Assembly: GCF_008693385.1 (NCBI RefSeq)
Contig: NZ_CP044067.1
Span: 1,428,501-1,492,500, forward strand
From: Cupriavidus pauculus
Lineage (GTDB): Bacteria; Pseudomonadota; Gammaproteobacteria; Burkholderiales; Burkholderiaceae
Reading direction: 5' to 3'
Length of the DNA stretch: 64,000 nt
In this document: positions 1 to 8,992 of the stretch, piece by piece
How positions within the stretch are numbered: the stretch's first letter is position 1
Layout of the letters: each line of letters opens with the position of its first letter
Position numbers and translations under genes: made by a program
Notes under the pieces: generated by a model
Told to the model about the DNA's origin: nothing
Seen by the model: the letters and a program-made list of their open reading frames with translations, nothing else
Databases searched by the model: none

Positions 1-668
1 AGACGATTCGCCGCGATATCAACGAGCTGAGCGTGCAGGGGCTCGCGCGCCGGACCCACGGCGGCCTGAGCCTGTCCGCGAGCCAGCACAACCTTAGCTA
101 CCTGCAACGCAGCGCGAACCACGTCGAACGCAAGCGCCGCATCGGGATGTCCGCCGTGGGCATGCTCGAGGCCGACGCGACGGTATTCCTCGGCTACGGC
201 ACCACGGTCGCGGACTTCGCGCGCGCGTTGCCGGCCGATCTGCCGCTGCGCGTGGTGACCAACAACCTCGGTGCCGTGCACGCGCTCGCGGACAAGCCGC
301 GCATCGAGACATGGGTGGCCGGCGGGCGGCTGCGCGCCGGCGATCTCGACGTCATGGGCAGCGCGTCGCTCGACTTCCTGCGCCGTTTTCGCGCGCACGT
401 CGCGGTGTGCAGCGCGGCGGGCTTCGACGAAGACGGCACCTTCTACGAGTTCCAGCCCGAGGAAGCCGAGCTGAGCCGCGTCCTGCTATCGAACAGCCAC
501 GTGCGCATGCTGCTGCTCGACAGCAGCAAGTACCTGCATCACGCTCCGTGCCGCGTCGGAACGCTTCACGACGTCGATCACCTCTTTACCGACCACGAGG
601 CGACCGACGCGATGGCCGCGCTGCCATTGCTGTGCGAACGCGCGGATGTCGCGCTGCATCTCTGCTAA
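1..668 (+). CDS. DeoR-family transcriptional regulator, 5' truncated by the window edge
   Basis: The reading frame is open from base 3 to a TAA at 666-668. The first visible residues (T-I-R-R-D-I-N-E-L, then G) match the recognition helix of the DeoR/GlpR helix-turn-helix. The remainder is the DeoR sensor domain, a sugar-isomerase-like fold that binds phosphorylated sugars, with the usual GTT...NN core and a late D-S-S-K motif. About 20-30 N-terminal residues are missing to the left. It is followed after 28 bases by an ABC importer operon on the same strand, so it is the likely local repressor. A GlpR-like role sensing glycerol-3-phosphate would fit the neighbours, but that is inference. Confidence 0.9.
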   Translation, partial: TIRRDINELSVQGLARRTHGGLSLSASQHNLSYLQRSANHVERKRRIGMSAVGMLEADATVFLGYGTTVADFARALPADLPLRVVTNNLGAVHALADKPRIETWVAGGRLRAGDLDVMGSASLDFLRRFRAHVAVCSAAGFDEDGTFYEFQPEEAELSRVLLSNSHVRMLLLDSSKYLHHAPCRVGTLHDVDHLFTDHEATDAMAALPLLCERADVALHLC

Positions 669-696
669 CCCGCCCGCTCCCCCTGAACGACATTCC

Positions 697-1698
697 ATGG
701 CATACCTGCGACTCGAACGGCTGCGCCAGCGCTTTGGCGATCACGACGTCCTGCGCGGCATCGACCTCGATATCGAACGCGGCGAATTCATCGCGCTGCT
801 CGGCGCCTCGGGCTGCGGCAAGACCACGCTGCTGCGGCTGATTGCCGGGCTCGACCGCCCGACCGACGGCAGCATCCACCTCGACGGCCGCAATGTCACC
901 GCGCTCGATCCGGCGCAGCGCCTGCTCAGCATGGTGTTCCAGTCTTACGCACTGTTTCCGCACCTGAGCGTCGCGGACAACATCGTGTTCGGCCTGCGCG
1001 CGCGCAAGGTGGCACGCGACGAGCAGGACAAGCGGCTACGCCATGCGGCGGACCTGCTGGGCCTGAGCGCGCTGCTCGCCCGCAAGCCTGGCGCGCTGTC
1101 CGGCGGACAGAAGCAGCGCGTGGCGCTGGCGCGCGCCATCGTGTCGCAGCATCCGATGTGCCTGATGGACGAGCCGCTGTCCAATCTCGATGCCCAGTTG
1201 CGCGCGGAGATGCGCGCCGAGCTTCGCAAGCTGCAGCAGCAGCTCGGCCTGACCGTGGTCTATGTGACGCACGACCAGGTGGAAGCGATGAGCATGGCCG
1301 ACCGCATCGTGCTCATGCATCAGGGCCAGATCGCGCAGGTCGGCACACCGGCCGAGCTTTACGACAAACCCGCGACGCCCGTGGTGGCGCGCTTTATCGG
1401 ACAGCCGCCGATGAACCTGATTCGCATGCCGGGCAGCGGCGCGTGGCTCGGCGTGCGTCCCGAACATATCGATGTCGGCGAACCCGGAGAACCCGGCGAT
1501 GGACATGATGCTGTCGTCATGCGCGCCGAATATCACGGTGCCGACACGCTGATGGAAGTGAAACTGCATGGCCAGCCGCTGCTCGTGCGGCATCCGGGCC
1601 GCGTTGCGGTGGTGCCGGGCAGCGGGCTCGCGTTGCAATGGTCCGCCGAGCACGAGCATCGCTTCCCCATCGACCCCGTCGCGGCAACACCATCCTGA
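697..1698 (+). CDS. ABC importer ATP-binding protein, MalK/UgpC type
   Basis: This 333-residue protein is the cytoplasmic ATPase of a carbohydrate-type importer. Walker A is at residues 36-44 (GASGCGKTT), followed by an LSGGQKQR signature and a CLMDEP Walker B. After about residue 235 there is a short TOBE/OB-like regulatory domain typical of MalK/UgpC. The ATG at 697 is chosen because the homology begins there; an in-frame ATG at 646 lies inside the upstream regulator. It is first in an ATPase, receptor, permease, permease operon. The substrate is not determined by this subunit. Confidence 0.93.
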   Translation: MAYLRLERLRQRFGDHDVLRGIDLDIERGEFIALLGASGCGKTTLLRLIAGLDRPTDGSIHLDGRNVTALDPAQRLLSMVFQSYALFPHLSVADNIVFGLRARKVARDEQDKRLRHAADLLGLSALLARKPGALSGGQKQRVALARAIVSQHPMCLMDEPLSNLDAQLRAEMRAELRKLQQQLGLTVVYVTHDQVEAMSMADRIVLMHQGQIAQVGTPAELYDKPATPVVARFIGQPPMNLIRMPGSGAWLGVRPEHIDVGEPGEPGDGHDAVVMRAEYHGADTLMEVKLHGQPLLVRHPGRVAVVPGSGLALQWSAEHEHRFPIDPVAATPS

Positions 1699-1745
1699 TC
1701 TGCCGACCTGCCCTGTCTTTCCCCCATCGTCCTCAAGGAGCCATC

Positions 1746-3041
1746 ATGTCGTTCAAAACCCGATGCCTGGCGCTTGCGCTCGGCGCGTTCGCGGGCCTCA
1801 CCGGTCTGACCCCGCTTGCCGCTTCCGCCGCGCAGACGCAAGTCACGATGTACTACCCCGTGTCCGTCGGCGGCCCGCTCACGCAGGTCGTGGACAAGCT
1901 CGTCGGCGAGTTCGAGCAGTCGAACCCCGACGTCAAGGTCAACGCCATCTATGCGGGCAACTACGACGACGCGCGCACCAAGGCACTGGCCGCGCTCAAG
2001 GCCGGCACGCCGGTGCAGACGTCCGTGCTGTTCTCGATCGACCTGCATGAACTGAAGGACATGGGCGTCATTCGCCCGTTCGACGACTTTGCCACCTCGC
2101 CCGACGACAAGCAGTGGCTGCAAAGCTTCTACCCGGGCCTGATGGACAACGGCCGCGCCGACGGCAAGACCTGGGGCATTCCGTTCCAGCGCTCGACCAT
2201 CGTCATGTTCTACAACAAGGATGCGTTCCGCCAGGCCGGGCTGGACCCGAACAAGCCGCCGCGCACATGGACCGAGATGCGTGAAGCCGCCGCCAGGCTC
2301 GTGCAGCGCGACGGTGCCAACACCAGTCGCTGGGGCGTGATGATCCCCTCCACGGGCTACGCCTACTGGATGTTCGGCGCGCTGACCAAGCAGAACAGCC
2401 AGACGCTGATGAACCCGGCCGGCACGCGCACGATGTTCGACAGCCCGAAGGCCGTGCAGGCGCTCGAGTTCTGGACCTCGCTGTCGAAGGACGGCCTGAG
2501 CCCGAAGGGTCTGATCGAATGGGGCACGCTGCGCCAGAACTTCGTCGAGGGCAAGACCGCGATGATGTGGCACTCCACCGGCAACCTGACGGCCGTGCTC
2601 AAGGAAGCCAAGTTCGACGTCGGCGTGGCGCCGCTGCCCGGCAACACCGAGCCGGGCTCGCCCACCGGCGGCGGCAACTTCTACCTGTTCAAGAGCGGCA
2701 GCGATGCCGAACAGCGTGCCGCGTTCCGTCTGGTCAAGTTCCTGACCGCGCCCGAGCGTTCGGCGCAATGGAGCGTGGCCACGGGCTACATGGGCGTAAG
2801 CGCCGCGAGCTACGACACGCCGACGCTCAAGGAGTACGCCGCGAAGGTGCCGCAGACTCTCGTCGCGCGTGACCAGCTGTCGGTCGCCACCGCCGAACTC
2901 TCGACGCACCAGTCGGGCCGCGTGCGCAAGATGCTCGAAGATGCGCTGCAGTCGGCCATCACGGGCCAGCAGGAGCCGCGCGCGGCGCTGACCGGTGCGC
3001 AGGCGCAGGCCGAGCGCGTGCTGAAGCCTTACCAGCGCTGA
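1746..3041 (+). CDS. ABC importer periplasmic solute-binding protein, UgpB-like (family 1)
   Basis: The 431-residue protein starts at ATG 1746, with an AAGGAG ribosome site at 1735-1740. A Sec signal peptide with an A-S-A-A cleavage region ends near residue 28, so the mature protein is periplasmic. The body has family-1 extracellular binding-protein features: an early YYPVSVGGP strand, W-G-I-P-F-Q near residue 145, and a late G-N-F region. UgpB-like glycerol-3-phosphate or glycerophosphodiester binding is plausible from similarity and from the phospholipase-like gene downstream. Other sugars or polyols cannot be excluded. Confidence 0.9.
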   Translation: MSFKTRCLALALGAFAGLTGLTPLAASAAQTQVTMYYPVSVGGPLTQVVDKLVGEFEQSNPDVKVNAIYAGNYDDARTKALAALKAGTPVQTSVLFSIDLHELKDMGVIRPFDDFATSPDDKQWLQSFYPGLMDNGRADGKTWGIPFQRSTIVMFYNKDAFRQAGLDPNKPPRTWTEMREAAARLVQRDGANTSRWGVMIPSTGYAYWMFGALTKQNSQTLMNPAGTRTMFDSPKAVQALEFWTSLSKDGLSPKGLIEWGTLRQNFVEGKTAMMWHSTGNLTAVLKEAKFDVGVAPLPGNTEPGSPTGGGNFYLFKSGSDAEQRAAFRLVKFLTAPERSAQWSVATGYMGVSAASYDTPTLKEYAAKVPQTLVARDQLSVATAELSTHQSGRVRKMLEDALQSAITGQQEPRAALTGAQAQAERVLKPYQR

Positions 3042-3045
3042 TTGC

Positions 3046-3918
3046 ATGGGCCATTCCCGTCAAGCCGCGCAGGCGTGGCTCATGCTGCTGCCTGCGCTGG
3101 TCCTGCTTGCCGCGTTCACTTACTGGCCCATCGCGGGCAGCCTCTGGCACAGCCTGCATACGCAGGCGCCGGGGCTGCCGGCGTCGTTCACGGGCGCCGA
3201 GCAGTTTGCCGCGCTGCTCGATGACCCCGTCTTCCGGCAGGCGCTGCGCAACAATCTCTGGTATGCGCTGGTGACGGTTCCGGTCTCCGTCGTGCTGGCG
3301 CTCGCCATGGCGCTCTGGGTCAATCAACGCTATGCGGGCCGCGGACTGCTGCGGCTCGCCTTCTTCACGCCGACTGTCCTGCCGATGGTGGCCGCCGCCA
3401 ACGTCTGGCTGTTCTTCTACGCACCCGACATCGGCCTGCTGAACCGGCTGCTCTCGGGCGTCGGCGTGACCGGCCGCAACTGGCTCGGCGATACCGATAC
3501 CGCGTTGCCCGCGCTGATGGTGGTCACCATCTGGAAGGAGGCGGGCTTCTTCATGATCTTCTATCTCGCCGCGCTGCAATCGATCTCGACGGAGTTGCTC
3601 GACGCCGCGCGGCTCGAGTCCCCCTCCGCATGGTATCGGCTCCGGCGCGTGGTGCTGCCGTTGCTGGCGCCGACCACGCTGTTCGTCGTGGTCAACGCGC
3701 TGATCAACGCGTTCAAGCTCGTCGACCATATCTTCGTGCTGACGCGTGGCGGCCCCAACAACGCGAGCACGCTGCTGCTGTATTACCTCTACGAGATCGC
3801 GTTCAAGTTCCAGGACGCGAGCTATGCCGGCGCATTGACGGTCGTACTGCTGGCCCTGCTTGCGCTCTGCTCCGCCATTCAATTCTGGCTGTCCCGCAAT
3901 CGCGTGCACTACCGATGA
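3046..3918 (+). CDS. ABC importer inner-membrane permease, UgpA/MalF type
   Basis: This 290-residue polytopic protein has about six membrane helices, starting at residues 10-30. The coupling loop shows the EAA motif in degenerate form (LLDAARLESPSAWYRLRRVVLP, residues about 185-206), which docks on the ATPase. The start lies 4 bases after the receptor stop, so translation is probably coupled. It pairs with the next gene to form the heterodimeric channel. Confidence 0.92.
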   Translation: MGHSRQAAQAWLMLLPALVLLAAFTYWPIAGSLWHSLHTQAPGLPASFTGAEQFAALLDDPVFRQALRNNLWYALVTVPVSVVLALAMALWVNQRYAGRGLLRLAFFTPTVLPMVAAANVWLFFYAPDIGLLNRLLSGVGVTGRNWLGDTDTALPALMVVTIWKEAGFFMIFYLAALQSISTELLDAARLESPSAWYRLRRVVLPLLAPTTLFVVVNALINAFKLVDHIFVLTRGGPNNASTLLLYYLYEIAFKFQDASYAGALTVVLLALLALCSAIQFWLSRNRVHYR

Positions 3919-4724
3919 ACGCTCTTCGCCATGCATTGATACCCGCGGCCGCGCTCGCGGCCGGCCTGTTGTGGATCTCGCCCCTGTTGCTGCTGTGCTG
4001 GGGGGCGTTTCATCCCGGGGGCGAGGCCATGCGGCTGAGCTTCGATACGCGCTGGGGGCTCGATAACTTTCCGCAGGCGTGGCACGTGGCGCCGTTCGCG
4101 CGCTATCTGCTGAACACGATGGCCATCGTCACGCTGCTGCTCGTGCTGCAGCTGGCCGTCTGCACGCTGGCGGCGTTCGCGCTGGCGCGCATGCGGTTCG
4201 CCGGGCGTGGCATCGTCTTCGGACTCGTGCTGCTGCAGTTGATGGTGATGCCCGAGGTGCTGATCGCCGAGAACTACCTCACGATCGCGCGGCTCGGTCA
4301 GGTGGATGCCTATCTTGGCGTGGCACTACCCTACATTGCCAGCGCGTTCGGCATCTTCCTGCTGCGGCAGACGTTCATGACGGTGCCGCAGGAGCTCGAG
4401 GATGCCGCGTGCATCGAAGGCCTGAGCCGCCTCGGCATCCTGCTCAAGGTGTATGTGCCGCTCGCGCGGCCGACCTATCTTGCCTATGCGCTGGTATCCA
4501 TCAGCTATCACTGGAACAACTTCCTGTGGCCGCTCGTCGCCACGCAGACCGAGGCCAGCCGTCCCGTGACCGTCGGCATGGCGCTGTTCGCCGCGCCGGA
4601 AACCGGGGTCGACTGGGGCGTGCTGTCGGCTGGCACGCTGCTCTGTGTCGGCCCCCTCGTGCTGGCGTTCCTGCTGTTCCAGCGGCAGTTCATGCAGTCG
4701 TTCATGCAGGCTGGCGTCAAGTGA
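3915..4724 (+). CDS. ABC importer inner-membrane permease, UgpE/MalG type
   Basis: The 269-residue protein is the second channel subunit. Its ATG overlaps the preceding stop in an ATGA junction, which fixes the start. It has six predicted membrane helices. The EAA loop reads E-D-A-A-C-I-E-G-L-S near residues 160-170. It is the last gene of the importer operon and is followed by a convergent gene only 27 bases away. Confidence 0.92.
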   Translation: MNALRHALIPAAALAAGLLWISPLLLLCWGAFHPGGEAMRLSFDTRWGLDNFPQAWHVAPFARYLLNTMAIVTLLLVLQLAVCTLAAFALARMRFAGRGIVFGLVLLQLMVMPEVLIAENYLTIARLGQVDAYLGVALPYIASAFGIFLLRQTFMTVPQELEDAACIEGLSRLGILLKVYVPLARPTYLAYALVSISYHWNNFLWPLVATQTEASRPVTVGMALFAAPETGVDWGVLSAGTLLCVGPLVLAFLLFQRQFMQSFMQAGVK

Positions 4725-4751
4725 CACGCCAGCCCGTCGCGGTCGACGCGA

Positions 4752-6224
4752 TCAGTGATCGCGCCAGCGCTGCACCATCACCTGCTGGATCTTGCCCTGG
4801 AAGAAGTAGCGGCGATCGGTTGCGCCTTGCGGATCCGCGCCAATCACGATCGGACTCGTATTGAGGCCGACACCGCCCGTGACCGACACCGACGGGGTCC
4901 GCTCGACGTTGTTCACCCACAGGCGCACCGCGCCGTTGCCGTCATAGGCGCCGACGATAAAGTACGAATCGGTGCCGTTGAACAGCGACAGCGGCGCGGT
5001 GGCGTACTGGTAGCCACCGTTCACGTACACGCCGAAGCGCAGTAGCGTGCCGGCCTGCTCCAGCGCGAAGCCGCCCGAATCGCTCTTGGCGACGATGGCC
5101 GCGGTGGCGCCAGACGTCAGGTCGTCGAAATTGACCACCGCGCTGACCATAATGCCGCCGTTCGTGTCGTTGTCGGCCTGCCACGTCGTGGCCGACTGCG
5201 CGCCCGCGAACACCATGCTGCCGCCCACGCGATCTTCGTCCGATGCCACGGACAGCTGTTCCAGCGTCGGCGTGGACGCACTCTGATTGATTGCATAACG
5301 CGTGCCGTTGGTACGTGCGTACGTGAGCGGCCATGCGGTCTGCTGCGCGGCGTTCATATGCACGAGCGAGGTCGGCTCGGCGATCAGCGCGCGTGCCGAG
5401 GTGGCCAGCGGCGCCGCGCCGCGGTCGTAGTCGCTCGTGATGAAGTCGACATCCTCGCGCAGGGCCGACAGATACAGCTCGCCCATGCTCGCCGGCGTGG
5501 TGTAGACGCCGACGCCCAGGCCCAGCATCTTCGCCTGCATCAGCGCGCCGAACAGGCTGGTCATGCGGTACTCGAGCTCCACGCCATGGAACCCGAGGCT
5601 CCTGGTCGTACGGATGTTGTTGCGGATATCGCTCTCGATCAGCGTATGGAATCGCACGTAATCGCGAATGCCCGCGAATTCCGACTGCGCGAGCAGGGCC
5701 TTGGCACGGACGAGGTGATTGTGGCGGCCATCCATGAACGCCCGCAGGAATACCGGGCGGCCGGCCTTGGCATAGCCCCAATCGCGGATGGCGCGCAGCA
5801 CGGCGAGCATCATCGCGTCGCTGGCGGCGGCCGTCGCGTACTTTTCCTTGATCTCGAGAAACAGCAGGCGGTCGCTTTGCTGCAGATTGGTATTCGACAG
5901 CGCATCGACGAAGCTGCCGACGGCGCTTTCGCTATCGGCGTGCTCGACGTAGACCTGGCCGTCGGCATGCGAGGTCAGATCGAACTCGATCAGGTCGAAC
6001 CCACGCGACAGCGCAGTCGCCACCTGCGCGCTGGTCGCCGCCGTGCTGCTGCCGTAGCAGTTGTGGCACGACAGTGCCACGGTATTGCCCAGCGGCGAGG
6101 TGGGGAGCGCGCGGGTAACGCCGCTCCAGTAAGTGCTCGCCTGCGCTGCGACCGGCGCAACAAGAAGAGGAAGCAGCAGCGATGCGCGAATGAAACGTCG
6201 ATACAACTGGATGGCTCGAAGCAT
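4752..6224 (-). CDS. Secreted PI-PLC-like phosphodiesterase with C-terminal LamG-type domain
   Basis: This 490-residue protein has a signal peptide (hydrophobic residues 14-27, A-Q-A-S cleavage). Residues about 45-270 form a phosphatidylinositol-phospholipase-C-like TIM barrel: S-C-H-N with candidate catalytic His54, F-D-L-I-E-F-D-L with Glu80/Asp82, and V-E-H with His95. From about residue 310 to the end is a beta-rich concanavalin/LamG-like domain, usual for binding carbohydrate or other ligands. It is convergent with the Ugp-like importer. An exported phosphodiesterase releasing glycerol phosphates for that importer is attractive but inferred. The lipid specificity is unknown. Confidence 0.82.
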   Translation of the reverse strand: MLRAIQLYRRFIRASLLLPLLVAPVAAQASTYWSGVTRALPTSPLGNTVALSCHNCYGSSTAATSAQVATALSRGFDLIEFDLTSHADGQVYVEHADSESAVGSFVDALSNTNLQQSDRLLFLEIKEKYATAAASDAMMLAVLRAIRDWGYAKAGRPVFLRAFMDGRHNHLVRAKALLAQSEFAGIRDYVRFHTLIESDIRNNIRTTRSLGFHGVELEYRMTSLFGALMQAKMLGLGVGVYTTPASMGELYLSALREDVDFITSDYDRGAAPLATSARALIAEPTSLVHMNAAQQTAWPLTYARTNGTRYAINQSASTPTLEQLSVASDEDRVGGSMVFAGAQSATTWQADNDTNGGIMVSAVVNFDDLTSGATAAIVAKSDSGGFALEQAGTLLRFGVYVNGGYQYATAPLSLFNGTDSYFIVGAYDGNGAVRLWVNNVERTPSVSVTGGVGLNTSPIVIGADPQGATDRRYFFQGKIQQVMVQRWRDH

Positions 6225-6423
6225 TCAGGATCTCGTCGTGTTAGAGGAATGAGAACACGGACCCTGACGCGATGCAGCCACTATCAGCAGGCCCGCCACC
6301 ACACGAGGCCCGGCTCGGGATTCCCGCACCCGCCCATGTGACGCCGCCGATTGTCGTCAGCAATCGGGACAGCGGTATGACGGAGAGGTGACGGCGATAT
6401 GAAGCTTCTCTGGTTTCATTTGC

Positions 6424-7176
6424 TCACGCGGTAAGACCGCCATCGGCCACGATGTCGGCGCCCGTCACGAAGCTTGCGTCGGGACCGGCGAGGAAGGCCA
6501 CGACACCGGCGACTTCATGCGACTGCCCGTAGCGGCCGATGGCGATGCCCGGGGTGAGGATCTGGCTCACGGGTCCGCCATCCGGGTTCATGTCGGTGTC
6601 GATCGGGCCGGGATGCACGGTATTCACGGTGATGCCCTTCGGGCCGAGGTCGCGCACGAGGCTGCGGTTGAAGCCCGTGATGGCGCCCTTGGTCAGCGTG
6701 TAGAGCGATGCGGTCGCGAATGCGGCATAGCGTGTCATCGACGAACCGATATGGATCACGCGGCCGCCGGCCTTCATATGCCGCACGGCTTCCTGCGTCG
6801 CGACGAATACACCCGTCACGTTGACGGCGATCATCCGCTCGTAGGTCTCGAACGGAATGTCCTCGATGGCGCCGCCGAGGCCAAGGCCCGCATTGTTGAC
6901 GAGGATATCGATGCCGCCGAACGCGGCAACGGTCGCGCTCACCGCGGCACGCACGGCCGCCGGGTCGCCCGCATCGGCCGCGATCGCGAGGGCCCGGCCA
7001 CCCGCGGCCTCGATCTCGCGCACTACCGTGGCGGCCTTGTCGGGGGAAGCGCTGTAGGTCAGCGCCACGGTCGCGCCATCCGCCGCAAGACGACGGGCGA
7101 TGGCGGCCCCGATCGAACGGGATCCACCGGTGACGAGGGCGGTCTTGCCGGCGAGGGGAAGCGTTTGCTGGGTCAT
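6424..7176 (-). CDS. Short-chain dehydrogenase/reductase (classical SDR)
   Basis: The 250-residue cytoplasmic oxidoreductase has a classical SDR layout: TGGSRSIG cofactor motif (residues 16-23), NNAG (94-97), catalytic Ser145, Tyr159 and Lys163, then the P-G-P-I-D-T segment. The TGxxxGIG motif carries Ser-Ile-Gly in the last positions, which is tolerated. Its closest general resemblance is to 3-oxoacyl-ACP reductase or glucose-1-dehydrogenase-like enzymes. The substrate cannot be assigned. It diverges from the hydrolase gene at 7417. Confidence 0.9.
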   Translation of the reverse strand: MTQQTLPLAGKTALVTGGSRSIGAAIARRLAADGATVALTYSASPDKAATVVREIEAAGGRALAIAADAGDPAAVRAAVSATVAAFGGIDILVNNAGLGLGGAIEDIPFETYERMIAVNVTGVFVATQEAVRHMKAGGRVIHIGSSMTRYAAFATASLYTLTKGAITGFNRSLVRDLGPKGITVNTVHPGPIDTDMNPDGGPVSQILTPGIAIGRYGQSHEVAGVVAFLAGPDASFVTGADIVADGGLTA

Positions 7177-7306
7177 GGCTGTTACTCCGGTTGAGATGAA
7201 TCAGAAGGTGTGAACGGAGTATGGGTGGCCCGATACCAAATGATTAGTGGCCGGTGGATGGAATGATTTTCAATGGAATGTTGAAGATACGGACGAGCCG
7301 CGCGAT

Positions 7307-7368
7307 TTCGTTCCTGGCTCGGCTTGTTCGCTGTTCGCGCGTGACCGGCGCGACCGCTGCACTAAGGT
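7307..7368 (+). promoter_or_regulatory. PIP box / hrpII box with matching -10 element
   Basis: TTCGT at 7307-7311 and TTCGC at 7327-7331 are separated by exactly 15 bases, matching the plant-inducible-promoter consensus TTCGB-N15-TTCGB, which is also the Ralstonia hrpII box TTCG-N16-TTCG. A YANNNT-type -10 box (TAAGGT, 7363-7368) follows after 31 bases, within the 30-32 bases known for HrpX/HrpB-activated promoters. The next gene begins at 7417, 48 bases downstream. Confidence 0.7.
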
Positions 7369-7416
7369 CCATACGAGCGCGGACACCGCGCATGTTCAAC
7401 CATAAGGACCACCACC

Positions 7417-8988
7417 ATGAAGACGTACGCAAACGCTGGCACGCAGACGGAATGGCATGATCCTCTTCCGTTGGCCAAGAGGCCGACCACTACCCCCCCC
7501 ACCCCGGGCAAATCGCGCAGCCTTGCGAGCGAGCGCAACGATGGACTCTCCGCGCGCGTCGACAAACGCAGCGACGCAGCGGGACAATCAGAAGCCGGGG
7601 CAACGGCGACGCGCCGGCTCAAGGCTATCAAGGGGCATCTGCAGGGACCGGAACGATCCACGCCTGCGGCGCCGCGCCAGTTTGCCGAGGTCGGCTCGCA
7701 AACCATGCGTCACGACATCCACAATCACTCGCCCGGCCCGGGCTACGCGGCGACCCAGATCGCCGATGTCACGCGCACCCTGTCGGAGAACGTTCGCACG
7801 CAGATTGCATTGTTCGATCAGGCAGGCGTGGACAAATTCGTCTGGGCTCCGATTCCGTCCGTGATCATCCAGGGCGAAGCGGTGAACGCTGGCTGCTGCG
7901 GCACCGACGGCTCCGCGCATCTGGACAAGAGCAAGACGTACTACATGGACGACAAGTACCGCGACGGCGAGCCCATGACGGGTGAGGCATACGATGCCAT
8001 CACGACGGAAGGGAAGCAGCACTACAACACCAGCGTCGATTGGCAGGTGGGCAAGGCCTATGCGGAAATCCGGGCAGCGGACAAGGATCTGCCTCCCCAC
8101 GAGCAACTGGCGCCCCGGATCTTTCCCGCGATCACCGGGATCAACCTCGGCGACGCCAACTCGGTGCAGTCGATGCTCAGGCTGAAGAGCGAATATCCCG
8201 ACACGTTCCACATCATCGGCGAGATCACGATGCACAAGGAATTCGTCGGGAAGCAGAACCTCGACTACAAGGCCGGCTTCGGTCCCGAGGCCCCCATCAA
8301 CGACATCCTGAAATTCGCTGCCCGCTCCGGCATGCCGGTGGTGCTGCATTGCGACTCCAGCGACGCGGAAACGTGCATCAAGACCAAGTCTCCGGGAAAG
8401 GGCGAGTACTTCAAGGAGATCGATGAACTGGTCGCGCGCCATCCGAACACGAAGATCGTGCATGCCCACATGGGCGGCATCGGCAAGTTCGCCCCGCCTG
8501 GGGAGAACCACGTCGCGCAGTTGCGCGAGCTGCTGAGGAAGCACGATAACTACAGCATCGACATGTCCTGGGACGTCGTGGCGGAAAACTACTCTCCCGT
8601 TTCGAAGGAAACGGACCCCGTGCGCAAGGCCGCCGACGAGGCTGCGCGCAAGACGCGCATCGAGGACATGGCCGCGCTGATCAGGGAGTATCCGACCCGC
8701 TTCATCATGGGCAGCGATGCGCTGATCTCCCGGAATTCCAAGTCGATCAGTGCCACGTATGACCTCTACGCCAATCGCGGTACGCAGGAGCCCGAGAAGC
8801 TCGGCCTGTTCGACTATCTGGACCCGGACGGCGACTACCCGAGGGTGCTCTCCGGAAACTTCGACACGCTGCTGACCGATGCGCAGACCGCAAGCCGCAA
8901 GTACGAAGGCGGGCTCATGAAGCAGGATCTGGCCGAACTCCAGAGCGCCATCGAACGGAACGGGCGTACGCCGAACAAGTGGTCCTGA
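7417..8988 (+). CDS. Metal-dependent amidohydrolase-fold protein with disordered N-terminal extension; candidate type III effector
   Basis: The 523-residue protein starts at ATG 7417, with AAGGA at 7404-7408. Residues 1-98 are Ser/Thr/Pro/Ala/Arg-rich and probably unstructured. A TIM-barrel metal hydrolase follows: H-N-H (His102, His104), G-E-I-T-M-H (Glu269, His273), L-H-C-D (His311), H-A-H-M-G-G (His349, His351) and M-G-S-D (Asp434). This layout fits amidohydrolase-2 family enzymes, which usually lack such an N-terminus. There is no Sec signal peptide. With the PIP box upstream, the extension could be a type III secretion signal and chaperone-binding region. The family call is from motifs; the effector role is inference. 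A plain cytosolic hydrolase is the alternative. Confidence 0.75.
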   Translation: MKTYANAGTQTEWHDPLPLAKRPTTTPPTPGKSRSLASERNDGLSARVDKRSDAAGQSEAGATATRRLKAIKGHLQGPERSTPAAPRQFAEVGSQTMRHDIHNHSPGPGYAATQIADVTRTLSENVRTQIALFDQAGVDKFVWAPIPSVIIQGEAVNAGCCGTDGSAHLDKSKTYYMDDKYRDGEPMTGEAYDAITTEGKQHYNTSVDWQVGKAYAEIRAADKDLPPHEQLAPRIFPAITGINLGDANSVQSMLRLKSEYPDTFHIIGEITMHKEFVGKQNLDYKAGFGPEAPINDILKFAARSGMPVVLHCDSSDAETCIKTKSPGKGEYFKEIDELVARHPNTKIVHAHMGGIGKFAPPGENHVAQLRELLRKHDNYSIDMSWDVVAENYSPVSKETDPVRKAADEAARKTRIEDMAALIREYPTRFIMGSDALISRNSKSISATYDLYANRGTQEPEKLGLFDYLDPDGDYPRVLSGNFDTLLTDAQTASRKYEGGLMKQDLAELQSAIERNGRTPNKWS

Positions 8989-8992
8989 CCCA

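Noticed and set aside
7244..7432. 62-codon minus-strand frame across the PIP box region
   Set aside because: No ribosome site or motif, and it overlaps the promoter and start of the hydrolase gene.
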